Below, piece by piece: positions 1-10,491 of a stretch of 44,998 nucleotides of DNA. Origin of the DNA: Hymenopellis radicata (Eukaryota; Basidiomycota; Agaricomycetes; Agaricales; Physalacriaceae); NCBI GenBank assembly GCA_015501595.1, contig JADNRX010000419.1:1-44998 (forward strand), in the 5' to 3' direction. Position 1 is the stretch's first letter, and every line of letters starts with the position of its first letter. Below the pieces are notes generated by a model. The model did not search any database. It was not told the DNA's origin and worked only from the letters and a program-made list of their open reading frames with translations. A program made the position numbers and the translations under genes.

Positions 1-59
1 CGAATCTGTGACTTGAATTTCACGTCAAATTCTGATTTAGTTCCTCAGCTATTGCCATC

Positions 60-900
60 TCATTTACGGAGGATTCAATCCATTCTGGGACTTATCCCCG
101 TTTATTTCGATCTGGATCTTGCTGGGCTCGGCGTTATGGACCAATCACGATGCCTTGGTGACGAACTTGTCCAGGTACGTGACCTTGTTCTCCCTGTATT
201 CGCATGCTAATTCATTATCCCAGCGCCATTATATTGTGTTAAACGCAGTGAGCAGCGGCGCTGCCGCCGCTGCGCTTGCCCTGCAAGCTTCTCACTGCTG
301 GGATTATGTTGTTCTTCCGATACTAGACGCCACACTTCGACTCTCGTTCGCCCAGGCTTACCGACGACTCGTACACATCAGGGAATACCACTGCCATCAT
401 ATCTCCGTCAACCTTTCGCCCCGGCGCCCTCGCTAGACTTTCTCAATCTGTCTAGAACTCCTCAGATTGGAGCATGGACCTATGCCCGCGCCCAGTTTCG
501 GCTAAATCCAGCCGCTGATGGCGATCTGGATCTGACGGAGCTCGGATTTATGTCCGCTTTGGGACATGTTGGATATGAATTGGAGTTGGTACGTTATCGT
601 GTTCTGTCGCGTTTACTGGACTAACGCGTTATTCCAGTGCCTGAACCCTAGTTTCGTTGCAGTGAGCAGCTGCGCTGCCACCGCCGCGGTCGCACTGCGA
701 GCTTTTCACTGCTGGGATAACGACGGTTCACGACATTCTGCGCCACATCTCACTTCGACCTTCGGACGATATGGACGTCGACCTTCTGCTCGTCCACGAC
801 GAGACGGCACTCCCGGACAACATATCTCTGCTTCGCTTGGAACACGGCGTCGTTGGTGACGGGCTATTTCATTTCGGTTCGTGCCTCATTTATTTTGATA
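60..900 (+). CDS. Unidentified intron-containing coding region with an internal duplication (partial)
   Basis: I do not recognise the product. Two successive blocks resemble each other. Block one (about 60-330) contains the coding motif DLDLAGLG, then a GTACGT...CAG intron (about 175-221), then a stretch ending in SHCWD. Block two (about 480-715) contains DLDLTELGF, then a GTACGT...CAG intron (about 590-639), then a stretch ending in FHCWD. Between and after the blocks, open frames such as the one over 720-870 (motif VHDETALPDN) look protein-like, but exon joining is uncertain. The region runs off the left edge, so the start is missing. It could be one gene with a repeated module or a decayed tandem duplicate. 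Confidence 0.3.
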
Positions 901-1293
901 TTTTCACGGAGCTAACTCAGTTATAGTTCGTATCCACGGCGCGTTAATTTCGCCGTATAGGCCTGCCTTTACGTTGGTTTCTGATGTGCCGGGATGGGGT
1001 TCTGCTGGGAGCCAACTTCTGGCGAGGCGCCGAAGAGGCGCAGACCGTCGTTCGCATTAGAGTAAGTACCGTCTATTCGTGTAGATTTAGATATACATGT
1101 CGTAGATACTGGCTAAATGAAATCGAGTTCTCTAAACATCTTCTGCGCCAGAACAAATTGAACAAGATCACTTACCGTATCTAGACTACAATAGTGTTAC
1201 TTACAGGAATGTATATCATGAATTACACATCGTTGAAGCTCATTACAGCCGTCTAAGTGCCCTAGAGAGAGTAGTACATGATACTACTAAAAC

Positions 1294-1497
1294 ATGGTAA
1301 CACCCCAAGTCACTAAAACAAAACAAGGAGATAACCCACCTGTTGAAGGTTACGGAGAAGTCTATATTCCCGAAACATCCAACGAAGACTTCCTTGAGAT
1401 GACGCGATATGGCGGCCCCAAAACATTCGTGATCGATAGAATGGACCTAGAAGATGATGTCCGTCGGGTCGCCAAGTGGATTTCAAGCAGCCAATGA
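1294..1497 (+). CDS. Hypothetical ORF, 67 aa, possibly one exon of a larger gene
   Basis: An ATG-started frame with an acidic, soluble composition and motifs such as EVYIPETSNEDF and VIDRMDLEDDVRRVAKW, which look like real protein rather than a shadow frame. It ends in TGA right after SSSQ. No domain is recognised. Further protein-like pieces lie downstream (1,690-1,760, motif LLRPLDDLNLPG), so this may be an exon of an unrecognised intron-containing gene. No splice model could be fixed. Confidence 0.25.
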   Translation: MVTPQVTKTKQGDNPPVEGYGEVYIPETSNEDFLEMTRYGGPKTFVIDRMDLEDDVRRVAKWISSSQ

Positions 1498-2769
1498 AAA
1501 GTATTCCTCCGCTTGCTGAGCGGGTATCCCAGTCTGTCAACGTTCCAGGCGTTCAATCGGCTCGGAATTAGCGGTAAACATCGGTGTTGAATGGTGCCAT
1601 CCGGGCATAGTATCCCCAAGTGATCGGTATCCCTTGAAGTCGAACCACAACATGTCCGATTCAAGACGCTTACAGTAACTCACCTTCGTGTTCTCCCACT
1701 TCTCCGACCTCTAGACGACCTGAATTTACCTGGATGCTGGTCTGCAGGTTACGTAAAGCGAATTCCGATGGTCTTGGCTGAGAACGCGTTTGTGAAGACG
1801 ACTTTTCGCGTCAGACGCTCAGCGAGGCGTCTGGACCCTGCACATCGATAGCACGAGGATCTCTGGACCCTATGACGCGTCAACAATCTTATCTGTCTAT
1901 CTCGGATGTGGGGAAATGACGCCAGCGGTCGTCTTCCTCCTCCGTCCCCTGACACTTTTCGTGAAAAGTCGTTTCCCGTTTGTTTCTTCAATCGACGACT
2001 CGTATGTATATACTGAATATCTGTCTGCGACTTGACTTGCCCTCTAAACTAACAATTCAACGTTAGACGCGATTCGCTGTGTGCAGAAATGGTTCGTACC
2101 TTTACCGCGTTTCAACGGGCTTCATTTCACGCTGACTGATTTCACATGTTATAGAACGTAACCAGAGACTTTCGCCGTTCCCAGAATGGTCTAATTAGAA
2201 CGCGAAGCGTTGCGCTTGTCCGGCTGAAGAGACCAAGCTGGAAGTTTTCAGTATCCCGAGTCCAGACGCCGTTCTATTACTCCCATCAGATCATCAGGTA
2301 GGCCCTGCACCTAACTCCAGCATTTTGATCCTGGAGGATTGTGTCGAGGACGGGAAAGTCGATACGGTGCGTTCTGGAGGACAAGGTAAGTTCCATTTGT
2401 CTTGTGTCTCCTTCTTCTCGAGTCTGACTATGTATAATTTCAGAGTTATGTTTCTTGGTTTTACTCGTTCTGGATCTCGCGCGCTCAGGGCGAGGAATCA
2501 ACAGCTAGCGAGATTGTGTGGCGGCACGATATGCGCCCGAATATTGGAAAGATTTCGTTAGGTCCGACGGTCGCGCATCATCGCATTCGCTTACACGGTT
2601 GAATATCCGTGTCTGATGGAATCTAGAAGCTTTGAAAGTGCAATAAAAGGCGAAGGGAATTTGTTGGTATTTTCCATTCCCCCTCCCATCCTTCCCTCTC
2701 TCCCTTGGTCTCTCACTGTACTATGCCTACCTTGTCTTTTCACTCGCAGTTTCTCACCCTTTCCATAGA

Positions 2770-4700
2770 TGTCTTCTCGTCGTCGTCTGCGGTGTTCTCA
2801 CCAACGCGCGGTTAAAACGTGACTGGTTACGTTGAGAGTCACACGCACGGTTCTTGCCTCCTACCATCATCTTCGATTCCCTTGCTCACTACCGCCGTCT
2901 CTCAGTGTCGTCCTCTTCAGCCTTCCATGCTACGGTATGTCTCTGTCTTGGCTTTATGCTCAACCCGCTCATTGACAAGTTTGCAGAATTTTCTTTGGCA
3001 TCGTCTGCCGCGACGGGCACGACGTCTCGCACCAAGCATTCCCTGGTTTGGGGGGTCCTCCTAGTACTCGCTTGGTGCGTCTTCCTTCTTATTCGCCATA
3101 GACATACTAACCCGCCGCCCTTTTGCTAGACATTGGACAGACCGTCGCGGTCTTGTTCTCAACACTGACGGTTCGTTCTACGGCTCCTTGTTCTACCATG
3201 TTTCTGACTTTTTCTGTAGCAAGAGAACGTCGTTGTCAAGGACTGGAGCGCGGGACTCCGACTTTGCCGGCCAGTCGCGGGTTGTCCAAGGATGGTACGG
3301 TTCCTTCCTGCTGCCATCATTGTCGATTCCCTTGCTCACTACCGCTTTCTTATAGCGCCGCTCTCATCGCTCTTCAACACCGCGGTACGTCGATTCGTTG
3401 GTCTTCCCCCCCGACTAGCTCGCTAACGACTTTTTCAGAACATTTGTCTGCACTGTATAGCACGACGTGGACGATATTTTCGCGTCTGTCGTCCTTGCAA
3501 TGGATACAGCTTGGCCTACCATTTTGTTGGTACGTCGTCTTGCTACCTGGCTTTAATCCTACTTATTCACCGACTGTTTAACCAGACGTCGAGCAGGCAG
3601 TCGGGGTCTTCCTTTGAGCTTGGACGGTACGTACCATTCTTCTACTTGCCTTTCCACTGAACCATTCTTACGGTCGCTATAGATACGCGCCGTTCCTCCC
3701 ATGGGCTTACGACTTCACGCGACTTTCGCATCCCCATGTGACTCGGCTAGGACAATAAGCATGAAGATTTGGTCCTGAATGGTATGTAGACCGTGTTTTG
3801 TTTACGCTTTTACTAATGTATCCGCCAGGTCTGTCTATTTAGCCTGCGACGTTCGGAATGTTTTCTTCGGGCGCGCGACTTTCCCATTTGGCTTCGCGCC
3901 GCTCTAGACCATACCCCACGCCGTTGAACGAACTCGACACGCTTCTGGTCCTTGGACAACCACGACCGATGCGCGCCGCTCCATGTGCAGTTATACTCGC
4001 TCGCTGGCGGACGACACTTTGGCGGGAGTATGGGCGCTACGTCGGGATTATGACTCCGACCGGCAGTCCTTGGGTAGTTTGGAGGTTTACACCTTGAAGC
4101 CGCCGTATCTCAAGTATGGAACCTGTCGTTGACCTCGTCGTGCTGCGGTGAGATTTTAAACTCGGCTCATTTCTTCACATGCTGATTTCATCGTCTAGAC
4201 AAGCTCCCGAGGCCGCAGATCGCCCAGAGTCGGATGAACGCTACCACGGCATGGAGACCATGCCAACGTTGTTGTCGTGCAGATCGCGCTAGACCCGCCA
4301 GATGTGGCGCGATTCATGGGCGGGAGGTCGGGAAAAGTCTCAAGTCGAACGCGAACGCTGGAATGCGTGGGAAGAGGATATGAATGTGAAGCCTCTCGAC
4401 TAACGTGAGGCATTGCCGCTCTCTCGTCACGTCATGGTGAGGTATTCAATTTGCTGTCTGCTTTTGCCTAATTGAAATTTTCAAGTGTAGAGAACTACCG
4501 CGATGAGTGTCGACGTCGGACTAGACGCGACGACGGCTTTGATAAGTGCTGGTGAGTGTTTCGGAACCACGCCTTAAGATTTAGTTGATACTGACCTTGT
4601 CATCGCAACAGACTCTGACCAAAGTTACATGGAGTGTCGGTGCTCGACACTGTGTAGGCCACGGCTACGTAGTTTACCGGTAGTGTACTTAGTATTGTTA
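2770..4700 (+). other. Intron-dense unidentified coding region
   Basis: This stretch is an unusually dense series of well-formed donor/acceptor pairs with typical 45-60 nt spacing, for example about 2937-2986, 3074-3129, 3170-3221, 3294-3356, 3388-3439, 3530-3585 and 3629-3682. They leave exons of only 30-130 nt. Pyrimidine tracts and CTNAY-type branch sites precede many of the AGs. No exon set gave a continuous frame that I recognise, so no product is proposed. Two of the introns share nearly the same 3' half (see findings). It could be a genuine many-exon gene or a decayed one. Confidence 0.3.
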
Positions 4701-4960
4701 TCTTTAGGCTACACTATGCATTTCATAGTAAGTCGTCTCTCCTTTACATGTACTATCCCCTTACTAACATTTCGTAGTTTACATCTTCTACCCCGTTAGC
4801 ACACCACCCTCAAGAAGATCAACGACCCCACCCTCAAGTCTCTTGAACCAGCCCGCCCACCGCCGCCCTTTGAAGACGATCTCCTCCTCAAGCACGACGC
4901 CCCGAAGAACCCCTTCTCAAGCATACATGGCGGAAGGAGCTACGTGAGGTGAGGAAGCGC

Positions 4961-5044
4961 ACGCTCCTCCTGGGAAGGTCGAGGACGCTCTCCCAGGGCA
5001 GGTCGAGGATGCTCCTCCGGGGGCAGGTCGAAGACGCTCCTCCG
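4961..5044 (+). repeat. 24-nt tandem minisatellite, about 3.4 units
   Basis: Three imperfect units (4961-4984, 4985-5008, 5009-5033) plus a partial fourth (from 5034) share the core GCTC(C)TCC...GGTCGAGG. The third unit is 25 nt through one extra G. In one + frame the units encode short Pro/Gly/Glu/Asp-rich repeats. The surrounding sequence is open in several frames but no protein family is recognised. Confidence 0.7.
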
Positions 5045-5325
5045 CCACCAACACGAAGAACCCGAGTACTAAGGTATATGCGGACCGCCTCAGGAGGAGG
5101 GATCTGCACGTCTTCGCGGGAGACGATGTGTAAGAGGAGGAAGTACAGTAGCCCTACATAGTGGAGTCACCCCATCCACCATGTCCGAGACGTAGGGAGA
5201 TACGCTGTCTTCTGTCGCGCAGGCGGGAGTCGAACTCAGGGGCTAATTCCCTTTTGGGACGTACCCCAACACCCCAACGGTCTGCATCCTTACTTCCATC
5301 CTCTATGGCCTGACACTCCTTCCAG

Positions 5326-6125
5326 ACCACCTCTTCGACGACACCGTGGACTTTGCTATGGGCGGCCTACTCCGACCTTTACTCGTGGCCGCACACCATC
5401 GCGCCGCAACGAGCACCCCAAGTTTACCGCATTCGCCACCAATGTCCTTTCACGGGTAGTGGTCACCATGCCCACTGTCCTCGTCGCGCTCGTCTACGTA
5501 GATCGGGCCAAGCCGCACTTGCACATTGCCCTGGAAGAATGGGCCTTGGAACGAGTATTTCTCGGTGCTTTGATTATCGCATCAAAGGTATGTCGCCCAT
5601 CCGGCTTTGCTCATGCACACATGCTCACGTCCTTTCTAGTATCTCAACGATTCCACGTTGAAAAACGTCCACTGGGCCATCTGCACGGGTGTATTTGGAA
5701 AGCGTGACATTGGCCGGATCGAGCGCGAGTTTCTCGATGTGCTCGACTTTGAGCTGTCCGTGACGGACGCGGACCTCATGAGCCATCACGATGGGCTGTT
5801 AACCGCTGTATTCCCCGCACCATCACCGCCACCGCGTCCTTCCCCCCTCACCCGTCCCGCTGCCACAGTCCAGAAGCGCCATCGCCACCACTCCTCCGTC
5901 CCCGCACTCGAGCCCTCGAGCCCAACCTCGTCTGACGGCACGTCATCCCCTCAAACACCATCAACATTACACGAGTCGTCTCCCGAGTCGATACCGAGGG
6001 TCAAACCACTACCCTCGAAACACCACGGCACCTTCCACGATCTCATCAAAGCATTCCCATTGCCTCTTTCTCACCGCTCGTCGCATTCACATACGCGGTA
6101 TCCCTCCGTGCGGGTGCAGACATAG
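5326..6125 (+). pseudogene. Pcl-type cyclin, copy 1: 5' incomplete and frameshifted
   Basis: Paralogue of the intact cyclin at 8181-9160. The cyclin box is clear: HPKFTAFATNVL, then LVYVDRAK, then ERVFLGALIIASK before an intron at 5588-5639, then YLNDSTLKNVHWA, GVFGKRDIG and EREFLDVLDFEL. The Ser/Pro-rich tail contains PALEPSSP and ends at the TAG at 6123-6125. Cyclins of this family (Pcl1/Pcl2 of yeast) bind the kinase Pho85 and act in cell-cycle and polarity control. An acceptor TTCCAG precedes 5326, where the frame DHLFDDTVDFAMG begins, but this frame loses register with the cyclin box around 5361-5366, where one extra base (C or G) would mend it. No counterpart of copy 2's first exon was found in the 500 bases upstream. 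It is either a truncated duplicate or a working gene with a distant first exon and a sequence error. Confidence 0.7.
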
Positions 6126-6948
6126 CCTCCTTTTTCGCATTCCATTCCTTCCACCTTTCACACACCAAAATGCTTTGATTGCTTTTTTGCATCGCTTTTT
6201 CTTACATGTTGCCATCAGTATATGTATTCTTTCAATCATCATGACCCCATCATCATCGCCTCTGCATATCTATTTCTTACGATACACTCTACATATTTCG
6301 AACGTCAAGCCACTAGGGCTGACAGGTATTTCTAGTACACCGAATACAATGAATCATCAATCGGTTATCATCTCTGAATCTCTTTTGAGTCGCGTCAGTA
6401 GCACAATAACACAACGGTTATCATCCTTTCGTGTCAGCTTTCGTGTCGTGTCGTGTCTGAATCTCTATGACTTTGAGTCGCGTCAACTGAATTTCCAATA
6501 GAGAGTCACTCAGCCGGAAGAGTCATCATATTTTACTAAAATGTCTCCCTCAGCCTTCCGATTCGGTGAGTCATGGCGGGATGATTCGTGCGTCTTCGTC
6601 ATGATTCCCCATCGGCGACTCCGATGGGCTTGTGCAATGCGCACAGTTCGGAAATTCGGGGGCGTGCTCGGGCCTTGACAACTATCGGGTGACCATGACA
6701 CACGCACACCCAACTCGACCGGGCTTTCCAGAACGCGTTATATAGCGAACATGACTGATCCTCGTTTGCCTAATCCACCGGACACGAAAATCCTGGTTCT
6801 CGCGGTGCTGGGCCGTGTGCCACGGACAAAGTGCTGTAGACGGGACCGCTTGCCGGATTCTACCTACCTACCTGTACATAATGTGCACCGCACGAGGTTC
6901 GGGGGCCCCACGCTGCTGGAGCGCAGTGTGTATATAGGCATTTACTGT

Positions 6949-7030
6949 GCGTGCTGCGAGAGCACTTGAAGCGTGTCATGCGTGCTGCGAGAGATGCGTA
7001 CGCACTTGAAGCATGTCATGCGTGCTGTAC
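6949..7030 (+). repeat. Imperfect tandem duplication of about 37 bp
   Basis: The string GTGCTGCGAGAG followed by ACTTGAAGC(G/A)TGTCATGC occurs twice in direct succession, and GCGTGCTG begins a third copy. The second unit has an extra ATGCGTACG. No coding role is apparent. Confidence 0.7.
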
Positions 7031-7958
7031 CTACCCACCTGCTCCCGGATCTGCGCATCCACCTGCGAATCCCCTTGGTTCGCGCGTCCATAATATGTCC
7101 ATCATCAAGAATTTCCGAACAATTCGCGCCACGTCCTCCGTTTTTTCCGTAGCCAATCATCGGAGGAATTGTGGCGTGCCTCGCACGAGGAGGCTGTGCA
7201 CTTTGGTTCCTGGAGTCATGATTGGCTGTCCCCTGTCTGGTAGTCAACGTCTTTCTTTCTACGAGTCTCAACTGGGATGTGCTTTCTCCTGCCTGCCTTG
7301 ATCCTAGTCTAGGAATGTCTATGTTTGTCTTCTAGGGTTTAGGACGGCGTTGTGGTGAAACTAAAAGGGCACATTCGGTAAGGGTTTCCTCGGTTTAATC
7401 GCAGTTGCGACCGTCTTAGTTTCGCGGGCGGCGGCCCGTGGATATCAAACCTCCCGCGCCTGAGCGACGGCAACAGATGTACATAGGTGTGGAAACACGC
7501 ACGCTGTACACACGTTGATGCTACTCCATTCTTGATTGCAACACGGTGTTCGGATATGGCATCCTAAATGCACTTTTGATGGACGGGCGATAGCCTGAGC
7601 CACAATTAATTCAAACCGTCATGACTGACTTGGGGCTTGGAAGACTGCGTTAGCGGTGTGGCTGACATCGATTGCGTCGGCTCTGGTGCCGCCAAGATGA
7701 CTTTGCAGCTGCGTGACGCGCGCAGAAGGTTAGATCCTTGATTAGTGGATCCCGATTTAATATGATTAGTATGCAGTTCCCTGCCGAGTATGAACGTTTG
7801 AACGCGGATCCTCCCATCGTAGGCTGGTCTCGCGTGTAAGTTATAGCTGTCATGTTCTTATTTTAAAGCGGGGATCCTGTCCATCTTCGCGAAATAAGCC
7901 CAGGCTTGTTCGCTATCCGCAATCTATGGCCTCGTCTCCGTGCTATACGCGAAGACAG

Positions 7959-7983
7959 CGACTCGGAGCGATTCTCCGAGTCG
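7959..7983. repeat. Perfect 10-bp hairpin upstream of cyclin copy 2
   Basis: CGACTCGGAG (7959-7968), a 5-nt loop CGATT, then CTCCGAGTCG (7974-7983). It lies 197 nt upstream of the cyclin ATG, within the likely 5' leader or promoter. A regulatory role is possible but not shown. Confidence 0.6.
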
Positions 7984-8180
7984 AGACCAGAGTCGATCGA
8001 GATTCACCCAATGCGTGATCGATGCCTCTATTGGTCCACCACATCGTCGCTGCTGTCTAATGCGCCCGATCTAGAACAGCTTTCATCTTCTTCCATTCTT
8101 GGCCGCGCGGCGGTTTATAAAGACCAAGATGGTTCCGTTACTTCCCCTAGGCTTCCCCGCATTTATCGCTGTCAACCGTC

Positions 8181-9160
8181 ATGGACTACCCAATGTTTTC
8201 ACCAGAGGCATCGACCTCTTCCGCCTCTTCGAGCGCGTCCCCGTCCTCGTCGATCCATCATGCATCCTTTGTCGATCCGTCCACGCATAGTCCGGTTCTC
8301 ATGCAGATGCTGGACTTGCCAATATCAGAATCTGTTATAGGTATGTGGCTCCTCTTTTTTTTCTTTTGAGCCATCCTCATCTTTCATTGCATAGATTATC
8401 TCGTGGAACGCGTCGCCGACACTGTCGAGTTCGCTATCAACAGCTCTCATCCATCCTACTCTCGCGGCCGCAACCCAATGCGGCGGCAGAAGCACCCCAA
8501 ATTCACTGAATTCGCCACAAATGTCTTGCGACGGTCGGAGACTACAACGGCTGTTCTCCTGACCACTCTTGTCTACATAGACAGGTCCAAACGTCATCTG
8601 CAAATAGCGCACAATGAGTGGGCTATGGAGCGGGTGTTCCTCGGTGCACTGATCCTCGCGTCCAAGGTATGTCATCTACATCATCATCATCATCTGCCCT
8701 GTGATGCTCATGCGTTCCTTATTACCAGTACCTCAACGACTCCACCTTGAAAAACGTTCATTGGGCCACATGCACCGGTGTCTTCGGAAAGCGCGACATT
8801 GGACGTGTCGAACGCGAGTTCCTCGATGTATTGGACTTTGAGCTTCACGTCAGCGAAGCCGATCTGTTGATGCATCACCACCTCCTGACCCACGGACGGT
8901 CGCACTCCCGATCTCCTTCCCCGCCGTCGCGGAACGTGCGTCCGAGGCATCATACACGGAACGCCCCTGCGGCGTCATCCGTTCCTGCACTTGAGCCGTC
9001 CAGTCCATCATCGTCGGACGACGCGCCGTCACCCAAGACGCCGTCTACGCCGGAGTTGGAGTACATTCCCCAGACGGGCAAGGCTCCAAAATCACGGCGG
9101 CCGTTTCATGTCAAGTCCATCCCAGTGCCGCTGCCGCACAGACGACGCGTGCTGGTGTAG
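8181..9160 (+). CDS. PHO85-type (Pcl-like) cyclin, copy 2, intact
   Basis: Exons 8181-8340, 8395-8666 and 8729-9160 join without a frame break into 287 residues. Introns are 54 nt (GTATGT...ATAG) and 62 nt (GTATGT...CCAG). The Ser/Pro-rich N-terminus leads into DYLVERVADTVEFA. The cyclin box (about residues 55-175) carries HPKFTEFATNVL, LVYIDRSK, ERVFLGALILASK, YLNDSTLKNVHW, GVFGKRDIG and VEREFLDVLDFEL, the pattern of yeast Pcl1/Pcl2. The Ser/Pro-rich tail has several S/T-P sites, plausible CDK targets. Such cyclins activate Pho85 kinase in cell-cycle entry and polarised growth. The ATG at 8181 is the first in frame and its codons run straight into the first exon. It is a tandem paralogue of 5326-6125 and keeps the same position for the second intron (after ASK). 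Confidence 0.88.
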
Positions 9161-10491
9161 TGTACTAAACACCCTTGATTGTTTACATGCTCTCATCGCT
9201 TTCGCATCGTTTATTCTTATTCGTTATTTTCCGCCATTGTTCATCAAGCTGCTATCTGTATTTTTACCGTGTGCACTTACTCCTTGCAGCTTCTCCCGCT
9301 AGCAGATTTTCATGTTGTTTTGATATCTAATACACCATCATAATGATATGTCGCAGAAGGTTCTTGGGATGTGAAATCAGACAGAGTTTCTCCAGACGTG
9401 AATCAGAATGAATGCCAGACAAGAGCTTGGACGGCTCTTGGACTCAGACCGACGTATGCGGGGCCCCTCCTTGCACTGCTGTCGCGTCATAAACTTCGCC
9501 CGACAACGCCGTCGGTGATCTATCGCGTGTAGCCTCCATACCCGCGGTTATCTACATCATCCACCATCACAATCACGATGATGAACTTCAGCGTTCACAC
9601 AACCGGACCCGTTTTGAGGAGAAGAAGGGAAGCCGCTGCATGTTTCGCCGCTAGTCACGGTGTTCCAGCTGCCCTTTCTTCTTCGGGGCGTGAGTGGCGG
9701 AGCGGCGGTACATTCAATCGGGGCCGGGGGGAGGGAGAGCATTGTCAAGTGAGATGGTATTGCGAGCGAAGATAAAGGAACCTAGATGCATTTTGGCAGA
9801 CATATGATCGCTATTCAATTGGAATAATTTACTGAATGCACTCTCGAGAAAATCATTACGACGTGAGCAGGCAGACATCTTGTCGATATGAGTGATTTAA
9901 TTAAGCTTTTGTATCGACACAACCGTAGCTCAGCTCGTAGAGCACAAGCACTCACATCTGATCGTGACTTGGATGCCTGTTCAAGTCAGGCCGGTTGTCT
10001 AAGGTGGCTTCTTTCGCGGATAGGTGTTTTTGCACTGTTCATGCCTAGTTGACTGGTAACTGGTTAAGTAGAACTAAGGGCTTAGAACTTTTCTACTTTC
10101 CTCTTTGTTGACTTGAGGAGTCCATCATCAGATACTCCTGAAGTTCGTCTTGCTTTATATCACATCTCGTGTTCCAGTCCAGTCCTTTTCACAACACCCA
10201 AAAGGATTCGGTGCTTGATCACGAACTTACACTATCGCCGCGCGCGATCTTGTAGGTGCGCCCGAATACCTACGCCTATTCAGTACGAACACAAGCAATG
10301 TCGAAGATAGTGAGGCATGAGCTCTAGAGAGTATTTTAGTATCTACAAACTACTATACAGACTAAGTAAAGGCTTCTTAGTAGTACTCTTTGTGGGTTTG
10401 AGAAAGCTGGTACCAATGACAGTAAAATTGGGATAACAAAGTAAAATGATTTGCAGCAAAAGTCAAGGAAAACAGTGTGACTGTGGCGTTC
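9161..10491. other. Intergenic region between cyclin copy 2 and iml1
   Basis: Apart from the tRNA-like element at 9925-10004, I see no supported gene. The short open frames around 9560-9775 lie on both strands with no recognisable product. The T-rich bases after 9160 are likely the cyclin 3' untranslated region. The right part is the 3' flank of the - strand iml1 gene. Confidence 0.4.
9925..10004 (+). tRNA. tRNA-like element, anticodon arm aberrant (possible pseudogene)
   Basis: A perfect 7-bp acceptor stem (ACAACCG with CGGTTGT), a standard D arm (TAGCTCAGCTCGTAGAGC, matching the A box) and a perfect 5-bp T arm (GCCTG-TTCAAGT-CAGGC, matching the B box) are present. The anticodon region is 8 nt too long (total about 80 nt). 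It folds as CAAG/CTTG plus TCAC/GTGA, and no U33-anticodon arrangement is convincing. It could be a tRNA with a short intron, a pseudogene, or the head of a tRNA-derived SINE. A sister copy lies at 18639-18718 on the - strand. Confidence 0.5.

Larger units (their letters stand above)
6126..8180. other. Spacer between the two cyclin copies
   Basis: No gene is supported here. Open frames lack protein-like composition or recognisable motifs. The stretch holds an imperfect tandem duplication at 6949-7030 and, in the presumed 5' region of cyclin copy 2, a perfect 10-bp hairpin at 7959-7983. A T-rich stretch after 6125 is probably the 3' untranslated region of cyclin copy 1. Confidence 0.4.

Noticed and set aside
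4961..5044. CRISPR array
   Set aside because: The repeats abut without spacers and the genome is eukaryotic; this is a minisatellite.
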